Source of the DNA: Alphaproteobacteria bacterium
Lineage (GTDB): Bacteria > Pseudomonadota > Alphaproteobacteria > Rhodobacterales > Rhodobacteraceae
DNA: 51,137 nucleotides
Assembly: GCA_016869835.1 (NCBI GenBank)
Contig: VGDH01000005.1
Coordinates: 1 to 51,137, forward strand
Reading direction: 5' to 3'
Shown here: in pieces, positions 42,395-50,970 of the stretch
How positions within the stretch are numbered: position 1 is the first letter of the stretch
Layout of the letters: the number at the start of each line of letters is the position of its first letter
Made by a program: the position numbers and the translations under genes
Notes under the pieces: generated by a model
What the model saw: the letters and a program-made list of their open reading frames with translations, nothing else
The model's database searches: none
What the model was told of the DNA's origin: nothing

Positions 42395-42951
42395 CTTGCG
42401 CGCTTGGGCGGGTGGAAATGCAGATTCCCATCGCCATGGTCATGCCAGCCGAATGTCTCTGCACTTGGCTGGGGCTTTACCAGATCGGGCTTTTCCAGAT
42501 CGGGCCCATGAGAATGGCCCATGGTGCGGCCATGGCCATAGGCGCCACCCTCAGGCTTGAAGGGCTGCACGGCCCGGGTGATCGTGGCCCCAAGCCCCGC
42601 GAGCATGCGTTCAAGCACATGATCTTCGCGGATCACAAGGTGGTCGGCCATGATCTGGCAGGGCGTGTGGCGGTTGCCGATGTGCCAAGCCAGCCGCGTC
42701 AAATCCCCCCGGATCACCAGCACCGTTTCGGGCGCGGGGTCGATGCGGACCATTAGGCCGCCGTCAACCTCGAAGCCCCAGAAGTCATCAAGATTGGTGA
42801 CGCTGGGCAAAGACACAAGAAGGTCGCGCCCGCCGGTGGTGGTCAAAAGCTTGCGGCGCACAAGGCGGGCGTCATAGTCCAAGACCACCGTGTCATCGGC
42901 GCGTGCGGGGCCTGTGCGCAACAGCCGGGCCGGGATTGGGTCAGGCAGCAT
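42391..42951 (-). CDS. ureE: Urease accessory protein UreE
   Basis: Nickel metallochaperone, 186 residues. The N-terminal peptide-binding domain has the front ADDTVVLDYDARLVRRKLLT, and the metal-binding domain includes RLAWHIGNRHTPCQIM, where the His of GNRH binds nickel at the dimer interface. The C-terminal tail is His-rich (HGRTMGHSHGP, WHDHGDGNLHFHPP), which raises nickel capacity. It follows ureC by 11 bases. Confidence 0.95.
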   Translation of the reverse strand: MLPDPIPARLLRTGPARADDTVVLDYDARLVRRKLLTTTGGRDLLVSLPSVTNLDDFWGFEVDGGLMVRIDPAPETVLVIRGDLTRLAWHIGNRHTPCQIMADHLVIREDHVLERMLAGLGATITRAVQPFKPEGGAYGHGRTMGHSHGPDLEKPDLVKPQPSAETFGWHDHGDGNLHFHPPKRAR

Positions 42952-42962
42952 GTTCCCCCCTT

Positions 42963-44669
42963 TCAGTATAGGAAGTAGCGCTGCGCGAGCGGCAGTTCAC
43001 TGGCCGGCGCGCAGGTCAGCACCTCGCCGTCGGCGCGCACCTCATAGGTTTCGGGATCAATCTCGACCTTGGGGGTGGCGGCGTTCAGCACCATGTCGCG
43101 CTTGGCGATGTCGCGGGTGTGTTCAACGGCCAGCGTGGACTTGGCAAGGCCAAGGCGGGCGCGCAGGTCATCTTCTTCAGCGGCGCGGCTGACGAAGATC
43201 ACGGCAGAACGTTCCACCGCCCGGCCCAGCGCCCCGAACATCGGGCGCGAATAGATCGGCTGCACGGGGATCGACCCGTTCGGATCGCCCATCTGCGCCA
43301 CCACGATCATGCCGCCCAGCAAGATCATCTCGGGCTTGGCCCCAAAGAAGGCGGGGTTCCACAAGACCAGATCGGCACGTTTGCCCACCGCAATGCTGCC
43401 GATATGCGGGCTGATCCCATGCACGATGGCGGGGTTGATGGTGTATTTCGCGATATAGCGGCGGACGCGGAAATTGTCGTTGTCGCCCGTCTCTTCGGCC
43501 AAGCGCCCGCGCTGCTGGCGCATCTTGTGCGCGGTTTGCCATGTGCGGGTGATCACCTCACCCACGCGGCCCATGGCCTGGCTGTCAGAGGAGATCACCG
43601 AGAACGCCCCCATGTCATGCAGGATGTCTTCGGCGGCAATGGTTTCGCGCCGGATGCGGCTTTCGGCGAAGGCCACATCTTCGGGGATGCGCTTGTCGAG
43701 GTGGTGGCAGACCATCAGCATGTCGAGATGCTCTTCGACGGTGTTCACCGTGTAGGGCATCGTCGGGTTGGTCGAAGAGGGCAGAACATTCTGCCATCCC
43801 ACGACCTTCATGATATCGGGTGCATGGCCGCCCCCTGCCCCTTCGGTGTGAAAGGCGTGGATGGTGCGGCCCTTGAAGGCAGCAAGGGTATTCTCCACGA
43901 ACCCGCTTTCGTTCAGCGTGTCGGTGTGGATCATCACCTGCACATCCATCGCATCGGCCACGCCAAGGCAGCAGTCAATCGCACCGGGGGTCGTGCCCCA
44001 ATCCTCATGCAGTTTCATCGCTGCCGCCCCGCCACGCACCTGTTCGACCAGCGCTTCGGGCTGGCTGGCGTTGCCCTTCCCGGCGAAGGCCAGGTTCATT
44101 GGCAGCGCATCGGCGGCCTGCATCATCCGGCCCAAATGCCAAGGCCCCGGCGTGCAGGTGGTGGCCAGCGTGCCATGCGCAGGCCCCGTGCCACCGCCCA
44201 GCATCGTGGTGATGCCCGAATGCAGCGCATCCTCTACCTGCTGGGGGCAGATGAAATGGATATGGGCGTCCATACCGCCCGGGGTCAGGATGCGCCCCTC
44301 ACCCGCGATGATCTCGGTGCCCGGCCCGATGATGATCGTCACACCGGGTTGCGTATCGGGATTGCCCGCCTTGCCGATGGCCGCGATCAGCCCATCGCGC
44401 AGACCCACATCAGCCTTGTAGATGCCGGAATGGTCGATGATCAGCGCATTGGTGATGACCGTATCCATCGCGCCACCGGCACGGCTGATCTGGCTTTGAC
44501 CCATCCCGTCGCGGATGACCTTGCCGCCGCCGAACTTGACCTCTTCGCCATAGATCGTCAGGTCACGCTCGACCTCGACGATCAGATCGGTATCGCCCAA
44601 ACGCAGCCGGTCGCCCGTCGTGGGGCCATACATGGTGGCATAGCTCTCGCGCGAGATCCTGTGGGCCAT
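42963..44669 (-). CDS. ureC: Urease alpha subunit UreC
   Basis: Catalytic subunit, 568 residues, hydrolysing urea to ammonia and carbamate at a di-nickel site. Nickel ligands are visible: H136 and H138 in [12 protein letters not shown], the carbamylated Lys K219 in [11 protein letters not shown], the later His residues in [11 protein letters not shown] and [15 protein letters not shown], and an Asp near [11 protein letters not shown]-type segments. The mobile flap holds [20 protein letters not shown]. The true start [20 protein letters not shown] at 44669 is one base past the ureB stop; the longer frame overlaps ureB and is rejected. Confidence 0.98.
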   Translation of the reverse strand: MAHRISRESYATMYGPTTGDRLRLGDTDLIVEVERDLTIYGEEVKFGGGKVIRDGMGQSQISRAGGAMDTVITNALIIDHSGIYKADVGLRDGLIAAIGKAGNPDTQPGVTIIIGPGTEIIAGEGRILTPGGMDAHIHFICPQQVEDALHSGITTMLGGGTGPAHGTLATTCTPGPWHLGRMMQAADALPMNLAFAGKGNASQPEALVEQVRGGAAAMKLHEDWGTTPGAIDCCLGVADAMDVQVMIHTDTLNESGFVENTLAAFKGRTIHAFHTEGAGGGHAPDIMKVVGWQNVLPSSTNPTMPYTVNTVEEHLDMLMVCHHLDKRIPEDVAFAESRIRRETIAAEDILHDMGAFSVISSDSQAMGRVGEVITRTWQTAHKMRQQRGRLAEETGDNDNFRVRRYIAKYTINPAIVHGISPHIGSIAVGKRADLVLWNPAFFGAKPEMILLGGMIVVAQMGDPNGSIPVQPIYSRPMFGALGRAVERSAVIFVSRAAEEDDLRARLGLAKSTLAVEHTRDIAKRDMVLNAATPKVEIDPETYEVRADGEVLTCAPASELPLAQRYFLY

Positions 44670-44670
44670 G

Positions 44671-44976
44671 TCAAAGCGCTCGCATGACCTGCTGGTTGAA
44701 GCCATGAACAATCCGCGCCCCGCCATAGGGGACGAGTTGCACCTCGCGGCTTTGGCCCGGTTCGAACCGCAACGCAGTGCCTGCCGGGATGTCGAGGCGC
44801 TGGCCGCGCGCGGCGGCGCGGTCAAAGACCAGGGCAGCGTTGGTTTCGGCAAAGTGATAATGGCTGCCCACCTGCACCGGGCGGTCCCCCGAATTGGCGA
44901 CCATAAGGACCGTGACCGGCAGGCCCACATTCAGGACGATATCGCCGGGCGCGGGCAGGATTTCGCCGGGGATCAT
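44671..44976 (-). CDS. ureB: Urease beta subunit UreB
   Basis: Small structural subunit, 101 residues, starting [20 protein letters not shown], the near-universal UreB opening. It contains [20 protein letters not shown] and the [20 protein letters not shown] block. The ATG at 44976 is used; an in-frame TTG four codons upstream is less likely. It overlaps the preceding small gene by four bases (ATGA) and is followed one base later by ureC. Confidence 0.97.
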   Translation of the reverse strand: MIPGEILPAPGDIVLNVGLPVTVLMVANSGDRPVQVGSHYHFAETNAALVFDRAAARGQRLDIPAGTALRFEPGQSREVQLVPYGGARIVHGFNQQVMRAL

Positions 44977-45173
44977 GACCGGCCCCAAAGCTTGACTGCG
45001 ACCAGGACCACCAACGCAAGGCCAAGGGCGATCATCGCCAGATGGTCTGGCTCGGTCACAAGATGCATCAGATCAGACGCTCCATGTTCGCCGGTATGGG
45101 CCAGAGCGGGGCGCGCAGGGGCCAGCGTTGCGGCAGCAAGGCCGGGGTATGCGGGGGCGAAGCGGCGGATCAT
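44973..45173 (-). CDS. Small membrane protein in the urease operon (between ureA and ureB)
   Basis: A 66-residue protein with a probable signal peptide ([20 protein letters not shown], then RPALAHTG) and one C-terminal membrane helix ([18 protein letters not shown]). Between them lies [20 protein letters not shown], with several His and acidic residues. This looks like a miniature of the HupE/UreJ nickel-permease start, which also carries a HTG...LxHP.DHL-type motif. It fits tightly in the operon: nine bases after ureA and overlapping ureB by ATGA, so it is very likely translated. A role in nickel handling or in the membrane is a guess. Confidence 0.75.
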   Translation of the reverse strand: MIRRFAPAYPGLAAATLAPARPALAHTGEHGASDLMHLVTEPDHLAMIALGLALVVLVAVKLWGRS

Positions 45174-45182
45174 CTTGACCTC

Positions 45183-45485
45183 TCAACGGATGGGATGGTG
45201 GACGGTGACAAGCTTGGTGCCATCGGGAAATGTCGCCTCGATCTGCACGGAATGGATCATTTCGGGCACGCCGGGCATGCACTGCGCAGCCGTGATGACA
45301 TGGGCGCCCGCAGCCATCAGATCGGCCACGCTGCGGCCATCGCGCGCCCCTTCGATGACGAAATCGCTGATCAGCGCCACGGCCTCGGGGTGGTTCAGCT
45401 TTACCCCCCGCGACAGACGGTTTCGCGCCACCATGGCGGCGAGGCTCACCAAGAGCTTTTCCTTCTCGCGCGCGGTCAGGTTCAT
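45183..45485 (-). CDS. ureA: Urease gamma subunit UreA
   Basis: The 100-residue structural subunit, beginning [20 protein letters not shown] with the typical [20 protein letters not shown] and [20 protein letters not shown] blocks. The C terminus VTVHHPIR is complete. It is separate from ureB, as in most proteobacteria. It follows ureD by 12 bases. Confidence 0.97.
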   Translation of the reverse strand: MNLTAREKEKLLVSLAAMVARNRLSRGVKLNHPEAVALISDFVIEGARDGRSVADLMAAGAHVITAAQCMPGVPEMIHSVQIEATFPDGTKLVTVHHPIR

Positions 45486-45497
45486 CGGACGTGCCTT

Positions 45498-46310
45498 TCA
45501 CATTCGCCAGACGCGGGGCAGCGGCCCGGCGCGCAGCACCTCAAGAAGCCGCAGGATCTGGCGACGCAGGGGCCAACCGTCTGTGGCCAGAAGGCGCACC
45601 ATCAGGCGGCCGTCAAAGGCCGAAGCGCCGCCGCTGACCCCCGGCTCATCAAGCCGCTGGCGCACGGCTGCAAGAAGCGCCTCTGCCCCCTGCCGCACCA
45701 GGGCAAGGCTTGCAAAGGCCCGCGCCCCTTGCAGGACCCCTGCCCCGGCCACAAGGGCCGCCGCCCCGATGCGCAAGGGTTCGACCAGAACGGGCCGATC
45801 GCCGCGCCAGACCTCGCGCCGGTCGCAAAGGTGAAGCTGCGCGACCGTTTCGCCCATCGCAGTGCGCCCAAGGATGCCAGCTTCAAGCAACAGGCATGTG
45901 GCATCCGCCTCAAGTCGCACAAGGGTGCTGCGGTTCAGCGCGGCGTCGTCGAAAAAGATCGTCTCTTGCGGCAGCCAATCCAGATGTGCGCCCGCCGCCA
46001 GCCGATGCTCAACCGTCATCTCGGCCACACCCGAAGCCGAGCGATAGGCCCGCTCTGCCGTCTGCGTGGTGGCCATGACACGGCATCCCGGGCCGAGATC
46101 AAGGCCGTAGTGCAACCGGTCCCCACCGGTCATGCCGCCAGAGGTGTTCAGAAACACCACCTCGGGGCCGGTGCGATGCGTGTGACAGAAGGCCTTGGCG
46201 CTGCCGGACTGTTCCATATGGTCAAGCCGGGTCATCTGGCCACCCAACCGAAAGCGCAGCCGGCTTGCGCCATGGCTACGTTGAAGCAAGGGGGCGAGGG
46301 CAGAAGGCAT
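45498..46310 (-). CDS. ureD: Urease accessory protein UreD
   Basis: Scaffold accessory protein (UreD/UreH), 270 residues, that binds apourease and recruits UreF and UreG. Family blocks seen are EVVFLNTSGGMTGGDRLHY at about residue 50, TTQTAERAYRS, and HLDWLPQETIFFDDAALNR. It is the first gene of the operon, so the promoter should lie in 46311-46647. The front is GC-rich with the start at 46310. Confidence 0.95.
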   Translation of the reverse strand: MPSALAPLLQRSHGASRLRFRLGGQMTRLDHMEQSGSAKAFCHTHRTGPEVVFLNTSGGMTGGDRLHYGLDLGPGCRVMATTQTAERAYRSASGVAEMTVEHRLAAGAHLDWLPQETIFFDDAALNRSTLVRLEADATCLLLEAGILGRTAMGETVAQLHLCDRREVWRGDRPVLVEPLRIGAAALVAGAGVLQGARAFASLALVRQGAEALLAAVRQRLDEPGVSGGASAFDGRLMVRLLATDGWPLRRQILRLLEVLRAGPLPRVWRM

Positions 46311-46647
46311 CAGGGGCAGCGCGGTTTGGACAGGGACATGACCTGCCTAGCTTCGCGCAAATAGCCTGTCATCCACTTCGGCCCGACGCCACAGGCTGAG
46401 ATCGGGTCACAGCCGGAATTTTGCCTAAAGCCGGGCAGCTTGCCCAAAAAAGCGCCATCCGGCGAACCGGCCTTGGCCAATTCGGCCCGGTTGCCCCGCG
46501 GTGCGCAGGCTCTTTCACCCCGTGCGGGCAGCGTGCTATCGTCCGGTGCGCGGCGGGGGAAATTTCGCCCCCACGCGCGCCAGATCGGCATCCGCCACTT
46601 GCGGCCTGCCCGCCCCGATGATCGGCCAAAGCGCCCAAAGGCCAGGA
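46311..46647. other. 337-bp gap upstream of the urease operon
   Basis: This stretch holds the presumed promoter of ureD on the minus strand and the leader of the broken glycosyltransferase fragment on the plus strand. Open frames cross it on both strands but none has a family resemblance or a convincing ribosome site. I see no clear -35/-10 pair and no RNA gene. Confidence 0.5.
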
Positions 46648-46785
46648 ATGTCCGCTGTCTTGCCCCGAATCTCTGTTATCATGCCGGTCTTCAACGCGGC
46701 CGGTTTCCTGAAAGAGACCATCGCCTCGGTTCAGGCGCAGAGCCTTGACGACTGGAAGCTTCTGGCTGTCGAGGATGGCTCGACC
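46648..46785 (+). pseudogene. Glycosyltransferase family 2, N-terminal fragment
   Basis: From ATG 46648 (AGGA six bases upstream) the frame reads PRISVIMPVFNAAGFLKETI, then ASVQAQSLDDWKLLAVEDGST. This is the exact start of a GT2 enzyme up to the nucleotide-binding DDGST-type motif. After that point the sequence is no longer GT2-like; the frame runs through the reverse side of a sugar-kinase fragment and stops at 46824. Only about 46 of the usual 250-350 residues remain, so it cannot be functional. Confidence 0.75.
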
Positions 46786-46973
46786 ATTTGGCGCAACACG
46801 GCCACCGCCGCCGCCCAGACCTGAGCGGGGTCGACCTCGACCCGCGCGCCCAGGCGCAGCAACGGCGTCGGCTGGGCCGCAACCGCGATAAGCCGCCCCG
46901 CGCCGTCGAACAGCGCCGCCTTGCAGACCGACGACCCGGCATCGACCCCAAGAAACAGCTCTCGTCTTGGCAT
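46786..46973 (-). pseudogene. FGGY-family carbohydrate kinase, N-terminal fragment
   Basis: On the minus strand, from ATG 46973 with a strong GGGAGG site, the protein starts MPRRELFLGVDAGSSVCKAA and LFDGAGRLIAVAAQP, and continues to QVWAAAVAVLRQMV. These are the phosphate-1 loop and first helix of FGGY kinases (xylulose/glycerol kinase type). It stops resembling the family near 46786, where the facing GT2 fragment begins. About 63 of some 500 residues remain. The two broken ends mark one deletion or rearrangement junction. Confidence 0.75.
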
Positions 46974-47149
46974 CATGTTCCTCCCTTTTGCCGCCCCATG
47001 GTTTGCCCAGCCCAAGGCGCGGCGCAAGACCGCTGTGCAGCCGGCTTGCCCGATCCTCCCTTGCCTGGCCTTCAAGCGGCGTGGCATTGCATGCAGCTTG
47101 TGCGCCCTGCGCGCCTCCGGCTATCCTGTGCCGACAACGGGAGATCGCC

Positions 47150-48295
47150 ATGACACAACAGGCCCATCCGAACCCAGACCTCTTGGTGGGCGATGACCGG
47201 CGCCCACGATGGAACTCGGCCCCCTTTCGGCGGCACGGCTTTCACAATCTTCACCTGCTGACCCGCTATGCCCAAAGCTTCCGCGCCGCGCAGGTCATGG
47301 AGTTGCGGCGCTCTACCGATATCGCGATCGCGCAGCGCGAGGACATCCGTCATCTGACCGGCCTGCCCTGGTTTTCCGCGATGGCCGTCATCGAGGGCAA
47401 TCGGGTGCTTTACGAACACTATGCCCCGGATTTTGGCCCTGACCAACCCCATTCGATCATGTCGATTTCCAAGATGTCGACCAACCTGATCCTTGGGCGG
47501 TTGTGGGAGGAGGGCAAGATTGATCTTGGCGAAGAGATCGGCGCGATCCTGCCCTGGATCGGGTCTGGCTATCACGGGGCAAGCCTGCAGGACGTCTTGA
47601 ACATGAATGTCCGCAACGATTACGACGAGGATTATTCCAACGTCGAGGCCACCGTCTTTCAGCATGAGGCTGCAACCGGAATGCGCCTTCCCTCAGGCGA
47701 TGAGCCGACGAACCGCAGCTTTATTGCGGGTATCCGTCTGGCCGCCGGGGCCCGTGACACCCGGAACGACAGCGGCATCTCTCTTTACAAAAGCGCCAAC
47801 ACTGATGTTTTGGCTTTTGTGGCCGAAGCACGCGGTGAGCGTCCGCTTGGCCAGTGGATGGCCGATCTGGCCGATGCGGCGGGAATGGAGGGGGCGCTCC
47901 ATGTTGCGACCGACCGTGTTGGCTTTCCGTTGCTGAACGGGGGCATCTGCCTGACGGCGCGCGATCTGTGCCGCTATGGCGCCCTTTTCGCCCGGCAGGG
48001 CCAGGGCATTGACGGGCGCGCCTTTGGATCGGCGGGCTTCATCAAGGAAACACGGGCCAACGGCATTCCCATGGCCCCGCCTCGCCAACACTTGCGCTAT
48101 TCGAACCAGACCAACACCAATGGCGTCTGGCTTGGCCATGGCGGCTATGGCGGCCAGTATCTGGTCGCCAATCCCCTGACCGGCCGCGTTGCCGCCTTTC
48201 TGTCGGTTCTGGATGACGAAAGCGGCTATGAGACGGGCTATTATCCCCCGATCATCGCCATGCTGTCCCAGATTTGCGAGGGGCGCAGCGCGTAA
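47150..48295 (+). CDS. Serine hydrolase, class C beta-lactamase fold
   Basis: A 381-residue beta-lactamase-like hydrolase. The nucleophile motif SxxK is S105-K108 in HSIMSISKMSTNLI, the tyrosine motif is in GISLYKSANTDVLA, and a third block GVWLGHGGYGGQYLVANP stands where the KTG-type motif usually lies. The fold is shared by esterases, 6-aminohexanoate-dimer hydrolase and D-aminopeptidases. There is no signal peptide, so it is probably cytoplasmic and not a resistance enzyme. ATG 47150 follows GGGAG. It converges with the PanE-like gene and lies next to the kinase fragment; substrate unknown. Confidence 0.82.
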   Translation: MTQQAHPNPDLLVGDDRRPRWNSAPFRRHGFHNLHLLTRYAQSFRAAQVMELRRSTDIAIAQREDIRHLTGLPWFSAMAVIEGNRVLYEHYAPDFGPDQPHSIMSISKMSTNLILGRLWEEGKIDLGEEIGAILPWIGSGYHGASLQDVLNMNVRNDYDEDYSNVEATVFQHEAATGMRLPSGDEPTNRSFIAGIRLAAGARDTRNDSGISLYKSANTDVLAFVAEARGERPLGQWMADLADAAGMEGALHVATDRVGFPLLNGGICLTARDLCRYGALFARQGQGIDGRAFGSAGFIKETRANGIPMAPPRQHLRYSNQTNTNGVWLGHGGYGGQYLVANPLTGRVAAFLSVLDDESGYETGYYPPIIAMLSQICEGRSA

Positions 48296-48385
48296 CGCCA
48301 AACCGCCCATCGAAAGGCGCTTTGGCATGGCTGCATGTCCTTGGCCCGGCGGGTCGCGAAGGGCCCGCGCGCACGCAGCCTTTCC

Positions 48386-49354
48386 TCAGCCGGCCATCTT
48401 TGCGCGCAAGCGGATCAAGGCCAGAACACAGTCGATGATAGGGGTTGGCGTATCGGTCACGCGGCCCAGCTCATGCACTGATCCGACCAGCGCATCGATT
48501 TCCATCGGCCGCCCCGCATCCAGATCTTGCAGCATGGAAGTGCGATGCGCCCCCACCTCGGCACCTCCGTCGATCCGGCGATCCACGTCGATCGGGAACT
48601 TGACGCCCAGTTTCTCGGCAATCTCTTGCGCCTCAAGCATCATGGCGCGCGCCACAGCCCGGGTGCCGGGATCGGTGCACAAGACATCGAGCGTGGCATG
48701 CGTCAAGGCCGAAATCGGGTTGAACGACAGGTTGCCCCACAGTTTCACCCAGATTTCATCCCGCAGGCGCGGGCGAACAGGGGCCTTTAGCCCGGCCTTG
48801 GTCAAGGCCTCGGACAGGCGCATGGCACGGTCGGACTTTGACCCGTCCGGCTCTCCCAGAGAAAAGCGATTGCACTCGATGTGCTTGACAACGCCCGGTT
48901 CGATCACCTCGGCGGCGGGGTAAACCACGCAGCCCAGCACACGGTCGGGACCGAAGCCGTCCCATTGCGCATTGCCCGGATCAACCGAGGCAAGACGTGT
49001 GCCCTCAAGCGGGCCGCCGATCTTGTGGAAATACCACCACGGCACGCCATTCACCCCCGAGACGATGGTGGTGTCAGGCCCGATCAGCGGCTGCATCTTG
49101 CCCACCACCGGCGGCACGGAATGGGCTTTCAGCGTGACGATCACATAGTCCTGATGACCAAGTTCGGCCGGATCCTCGGAGGCCCTTACCGGATAGGTCT
49201 TGGTCACGCCTTCTTCGATCAGCGTCAGGCCCCTTGATTGCATCGCCGCCAGATGCGGGCCGCGCGCCACAAGGCTGACATCGGCCCCCGCCTCGGCCAA
49301 TTTGGCCCCCATATAGCCGCCGATGGCACCGGCGCCAAAAATGCAGATTTTCAT
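48386..49354 (-). CDS. 2-dehydropantoate 2-reductase family protein (PanE/ApbA-like)
   Basis: A 322-residue NADP-dependent ketoacid reductase. The Rossmann motif starts MKICIFGAGAIGGYMGAKLA at ATG 49354, preceded by GAGGGG. The C-terminal helical domain has WVKLWGNLSFNPISALTHAT and GRPMEIDALVGSVHELGR, the latter holding the family's substrate-binding Glu. PanE makes pantoate for coenzyme A, but many paralogs act on other 2-keto acids. It is third in a unit with a tripartite carboxylate transporter gene and a CoA ligase, so a carboxylate-specific paralog is as likely as true PanE. Confidence 0.85.
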   Translation of the reverse strand: MKICIFGAGAIGGYMGAKLAEAGADVSLVARGPHLAAMQSRGLTLIEEGVTKTYPVRASEDPAELGHQDYVIVTLKAHSVPPVVGKMQPLIGPDTTIVSGVNGVPWWYFHKIGGPLEGTRLASVDPGNAQWDGFGPDRVLGCVVYPAAEVIEPGVVKHIECNRFSLGEPDGSKSDRAMRLSEALTKAGLKAPVRPRLRDEIWVKLWGNLSFNPISALTHATLDVLCTDPGTRAVARAMMLEAQEIAEKLGVKFPIDVDRRIDGGAEVGAHRTSMLQDLDAGRPMEIDALVGSVHELGRVTDTPTPIIDCVLALIRLRAKMAG

Positions 49355-49364
49355 CGCGCGCCCC

Positions 49365-50876
49365 TCAGCCCAGGCCCAGTTTTTCGGCAAGGCCGATGCG
49401 TTGCAATTTCCCTGTAGCCCCTTTGGGAATTTCGTCCAGGATCAGGATCTTGCGCGGCACCTTGAAGGCCGCCAGCCGTTCGGCGGCAAAGTCGCGGATC
49501 TCACGCTCACTGGCGCTGGCGCCTTCTTTCAGCACCACCGCTGCACCCACCTCTTCGCCCAGCTTGTCATGCGGGATTGCAAAGGTCACGCATTGGGCAA
49601 TGGCCGGATGCTCGAACAAGGTGCCATCCACTTCCAAGGGGCTGATCTTTTCGCCGCCCCGGTTGATGATCTCTTTCAGTCGCCCGGTCAGTGACAGGAA
49701 GCCATCGGCATCGAAAGCGCCCTGATCGCCGGTGCGGAACCAGCGCTTGCCCTCGGCCTCGAAGAAGTTCTTGGCATTGGCCTCGGGGTTGCCCTCATAG
49801 CCCGGGGTCACGTTGGGGCCGGAAATCGCGATTTCCCCGACGCCCGTGACAAGCCGGTTTTCAATCTCATGCGCGATGCGGACCTCGGGGCCAGCGGGCA
49901 GACCAACCGCGCCCGGCTTTTGCCTGCCGGGTTCCAGTGGGTTACAGCACATCTGATGCGCCGCCTCGGTCATGCCATAGGCTTCCACCACCGGCGCGCC
50001 GAAGGTTTCGGCCAATTGGATCATCACCGGGCCGGGCAGCGACGAGGAGGACGACCGCAGGAAGCGAAGCCGCGCGTTCTTGATGATATCGGCATTGCGG
50101 CCAGCGCGGGCCAAAATGGCCTGATGCATCGTTGGCACGGCCGTATACCAGGTGGGATCAACCTCTTGCAGCCAGCCAAAGAACTTCAGCGCATCAAATC
50201 CCGGCGTGCAGCTGATCGACGCCCCCGCCGCCAGCGAGGCGCTGACTGCGGCGACAAGGCCGTGAATGTGAAAAAGCGGCATCACATTCAAGCAGCAATC
50301 TTCCGGCGTCAGCGCCAAGGAGATGCGGATGTTTTCGGCCGAAGCCGCCACATTCGATTGCAGAAGCGGCACGATCTTGGGCCGCGAGGTGGTGCCAGAG
50401 GTGTGCAGAATCAGCGCCACATCCTCGGCGGTGGGCACGGTGTCAGGGGCGCTGCCCTTTGCCTCGGTCGACAGGGTGAACATGCCCGCAGGGTCGGTTG
50501 CCGTCAGCTCGATCACGATCAGATTGAACCGTTTCGCCGCCGCAAGGGCTGGCCCGGCATAGCCTGCCTCGACGATGATGGCTCGAGCCTTCAGGTCTTC
50601 AAGGTAGAAGGCAAACTCATCTTCCTTGTAGGCGAGGTTCAGCGGGGCCGTTGTCGCCGCCTGCGCCACGGTGACAAAGGCTGCCGCCATTTCCGGCCCG
50701 TTCGGCAGCACAATCGCAACACGGTCCTTTGCCCCAATTCCCGCAGCGCGCAAGAAGCTCCGCACCGACCGGGCGAGCCCGTTGAGCTGCCCGTAGGTCA
50801 TCCAGCTCCGCCCTGGGGCGCCTATGGCATGGGCACTTTCGGGGTGGCGCTGGATCAGGTTTGCGACTGTGTGCAT
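49365..50876 (-). CDS. AMP-forming acyl-CoA synthetase (oxalyl-CoA synthetase-like)
   Basis: A 503-residue adenylating enzyme. The P-loop-like motif is LHTSGTTSRPKIV, followed by MPLFHIHGLVAA, VVEAYGMTEAAHQM, WFRTGDQGAFDADGFLSLTG and the C-terminal Lys in PKGATGKLQR. The short length and HIHGL form resemble oxalate/carboxylate-CoA ligases of the AAE3/PCS60 type. It starts at ATG 50876, about 95 bases after the tctA stop, and ends 10 bases before the PanE-like start, suggesting one operon for uptake and activation of a carboxylate. Confidence 0.85.
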   Translation of the reverse strand: MHTVANLIQRHPESAHAIGAPGRSWMTYGQLNGLARSVRSFLRAAGIGAKDRVAIVLPNGPEMAAAFVTVAQAATTAPLNLAYKEDEFAFYLEDLKARAIIVEAGYAGPALAAAKRFNLIVIELTATDPAGMFTLSTEAKGSAPDTVPTAEDVALILHTSGTTSRPKIVPLLQSNVAASAENIRISLALTPEDCCLNVMPLFHIHGLVAAVSASLAAGASISCTPGFDALKFFGWLQEVDPTWYTAVPTMHQAILARAGRNADIIKNARLRFLRSSSSSLPGPVMIQLAETFGAPVVEAYGMTEAAHQMCCNPLEPGRQKPGAVGLPAGPEVRIAHEIENRLVTGVGEIAISGPNVTPGYEGNPEANAKNFFEAEGKRWFRTGDQGAFDADGFLSLTGRLKEIINRGGEKISPLEVDGTLFEHPAIAQCVTFAIPHDKLGEEVGAAVVLKEGASASEREIRDFAAERLAAFKVPRKILILDEIPKGATGKLQRIGLAEKLGLG

Positions 50877-50970
50877 CAGGTCTCTCTCACGTTAACTACT
50901 TGTCTGGAAGGCGGCCGTCCTGGCCGATTCCGGTCTTGGACGGGCCGCCTTTGACGCGGTCTGCTGCGGG

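Noticed and set aside
43119-44687. Long plus-strand open frame opposite ureC
   Set aside because: It is an antisense by-product of GC-rich codon use; the minus strand encodes a complete UreC with all nickel ligands.
46310-46591. Minus-strand 93-codon frame upstream of ureD
   Set aside because: Arg/Pro/Gly-rich shadow-like composition, no ribosome site and no recognisable family; the region is better read as the urease promoter gap.
47150-48295. Serine hydrolase as an antibiotic beta-lactamase
   Set aside because: There is no signal peptide, the third motif is not the lactamase KTG, and the sequence resembles class C-fold esterases/amide hydrolases.
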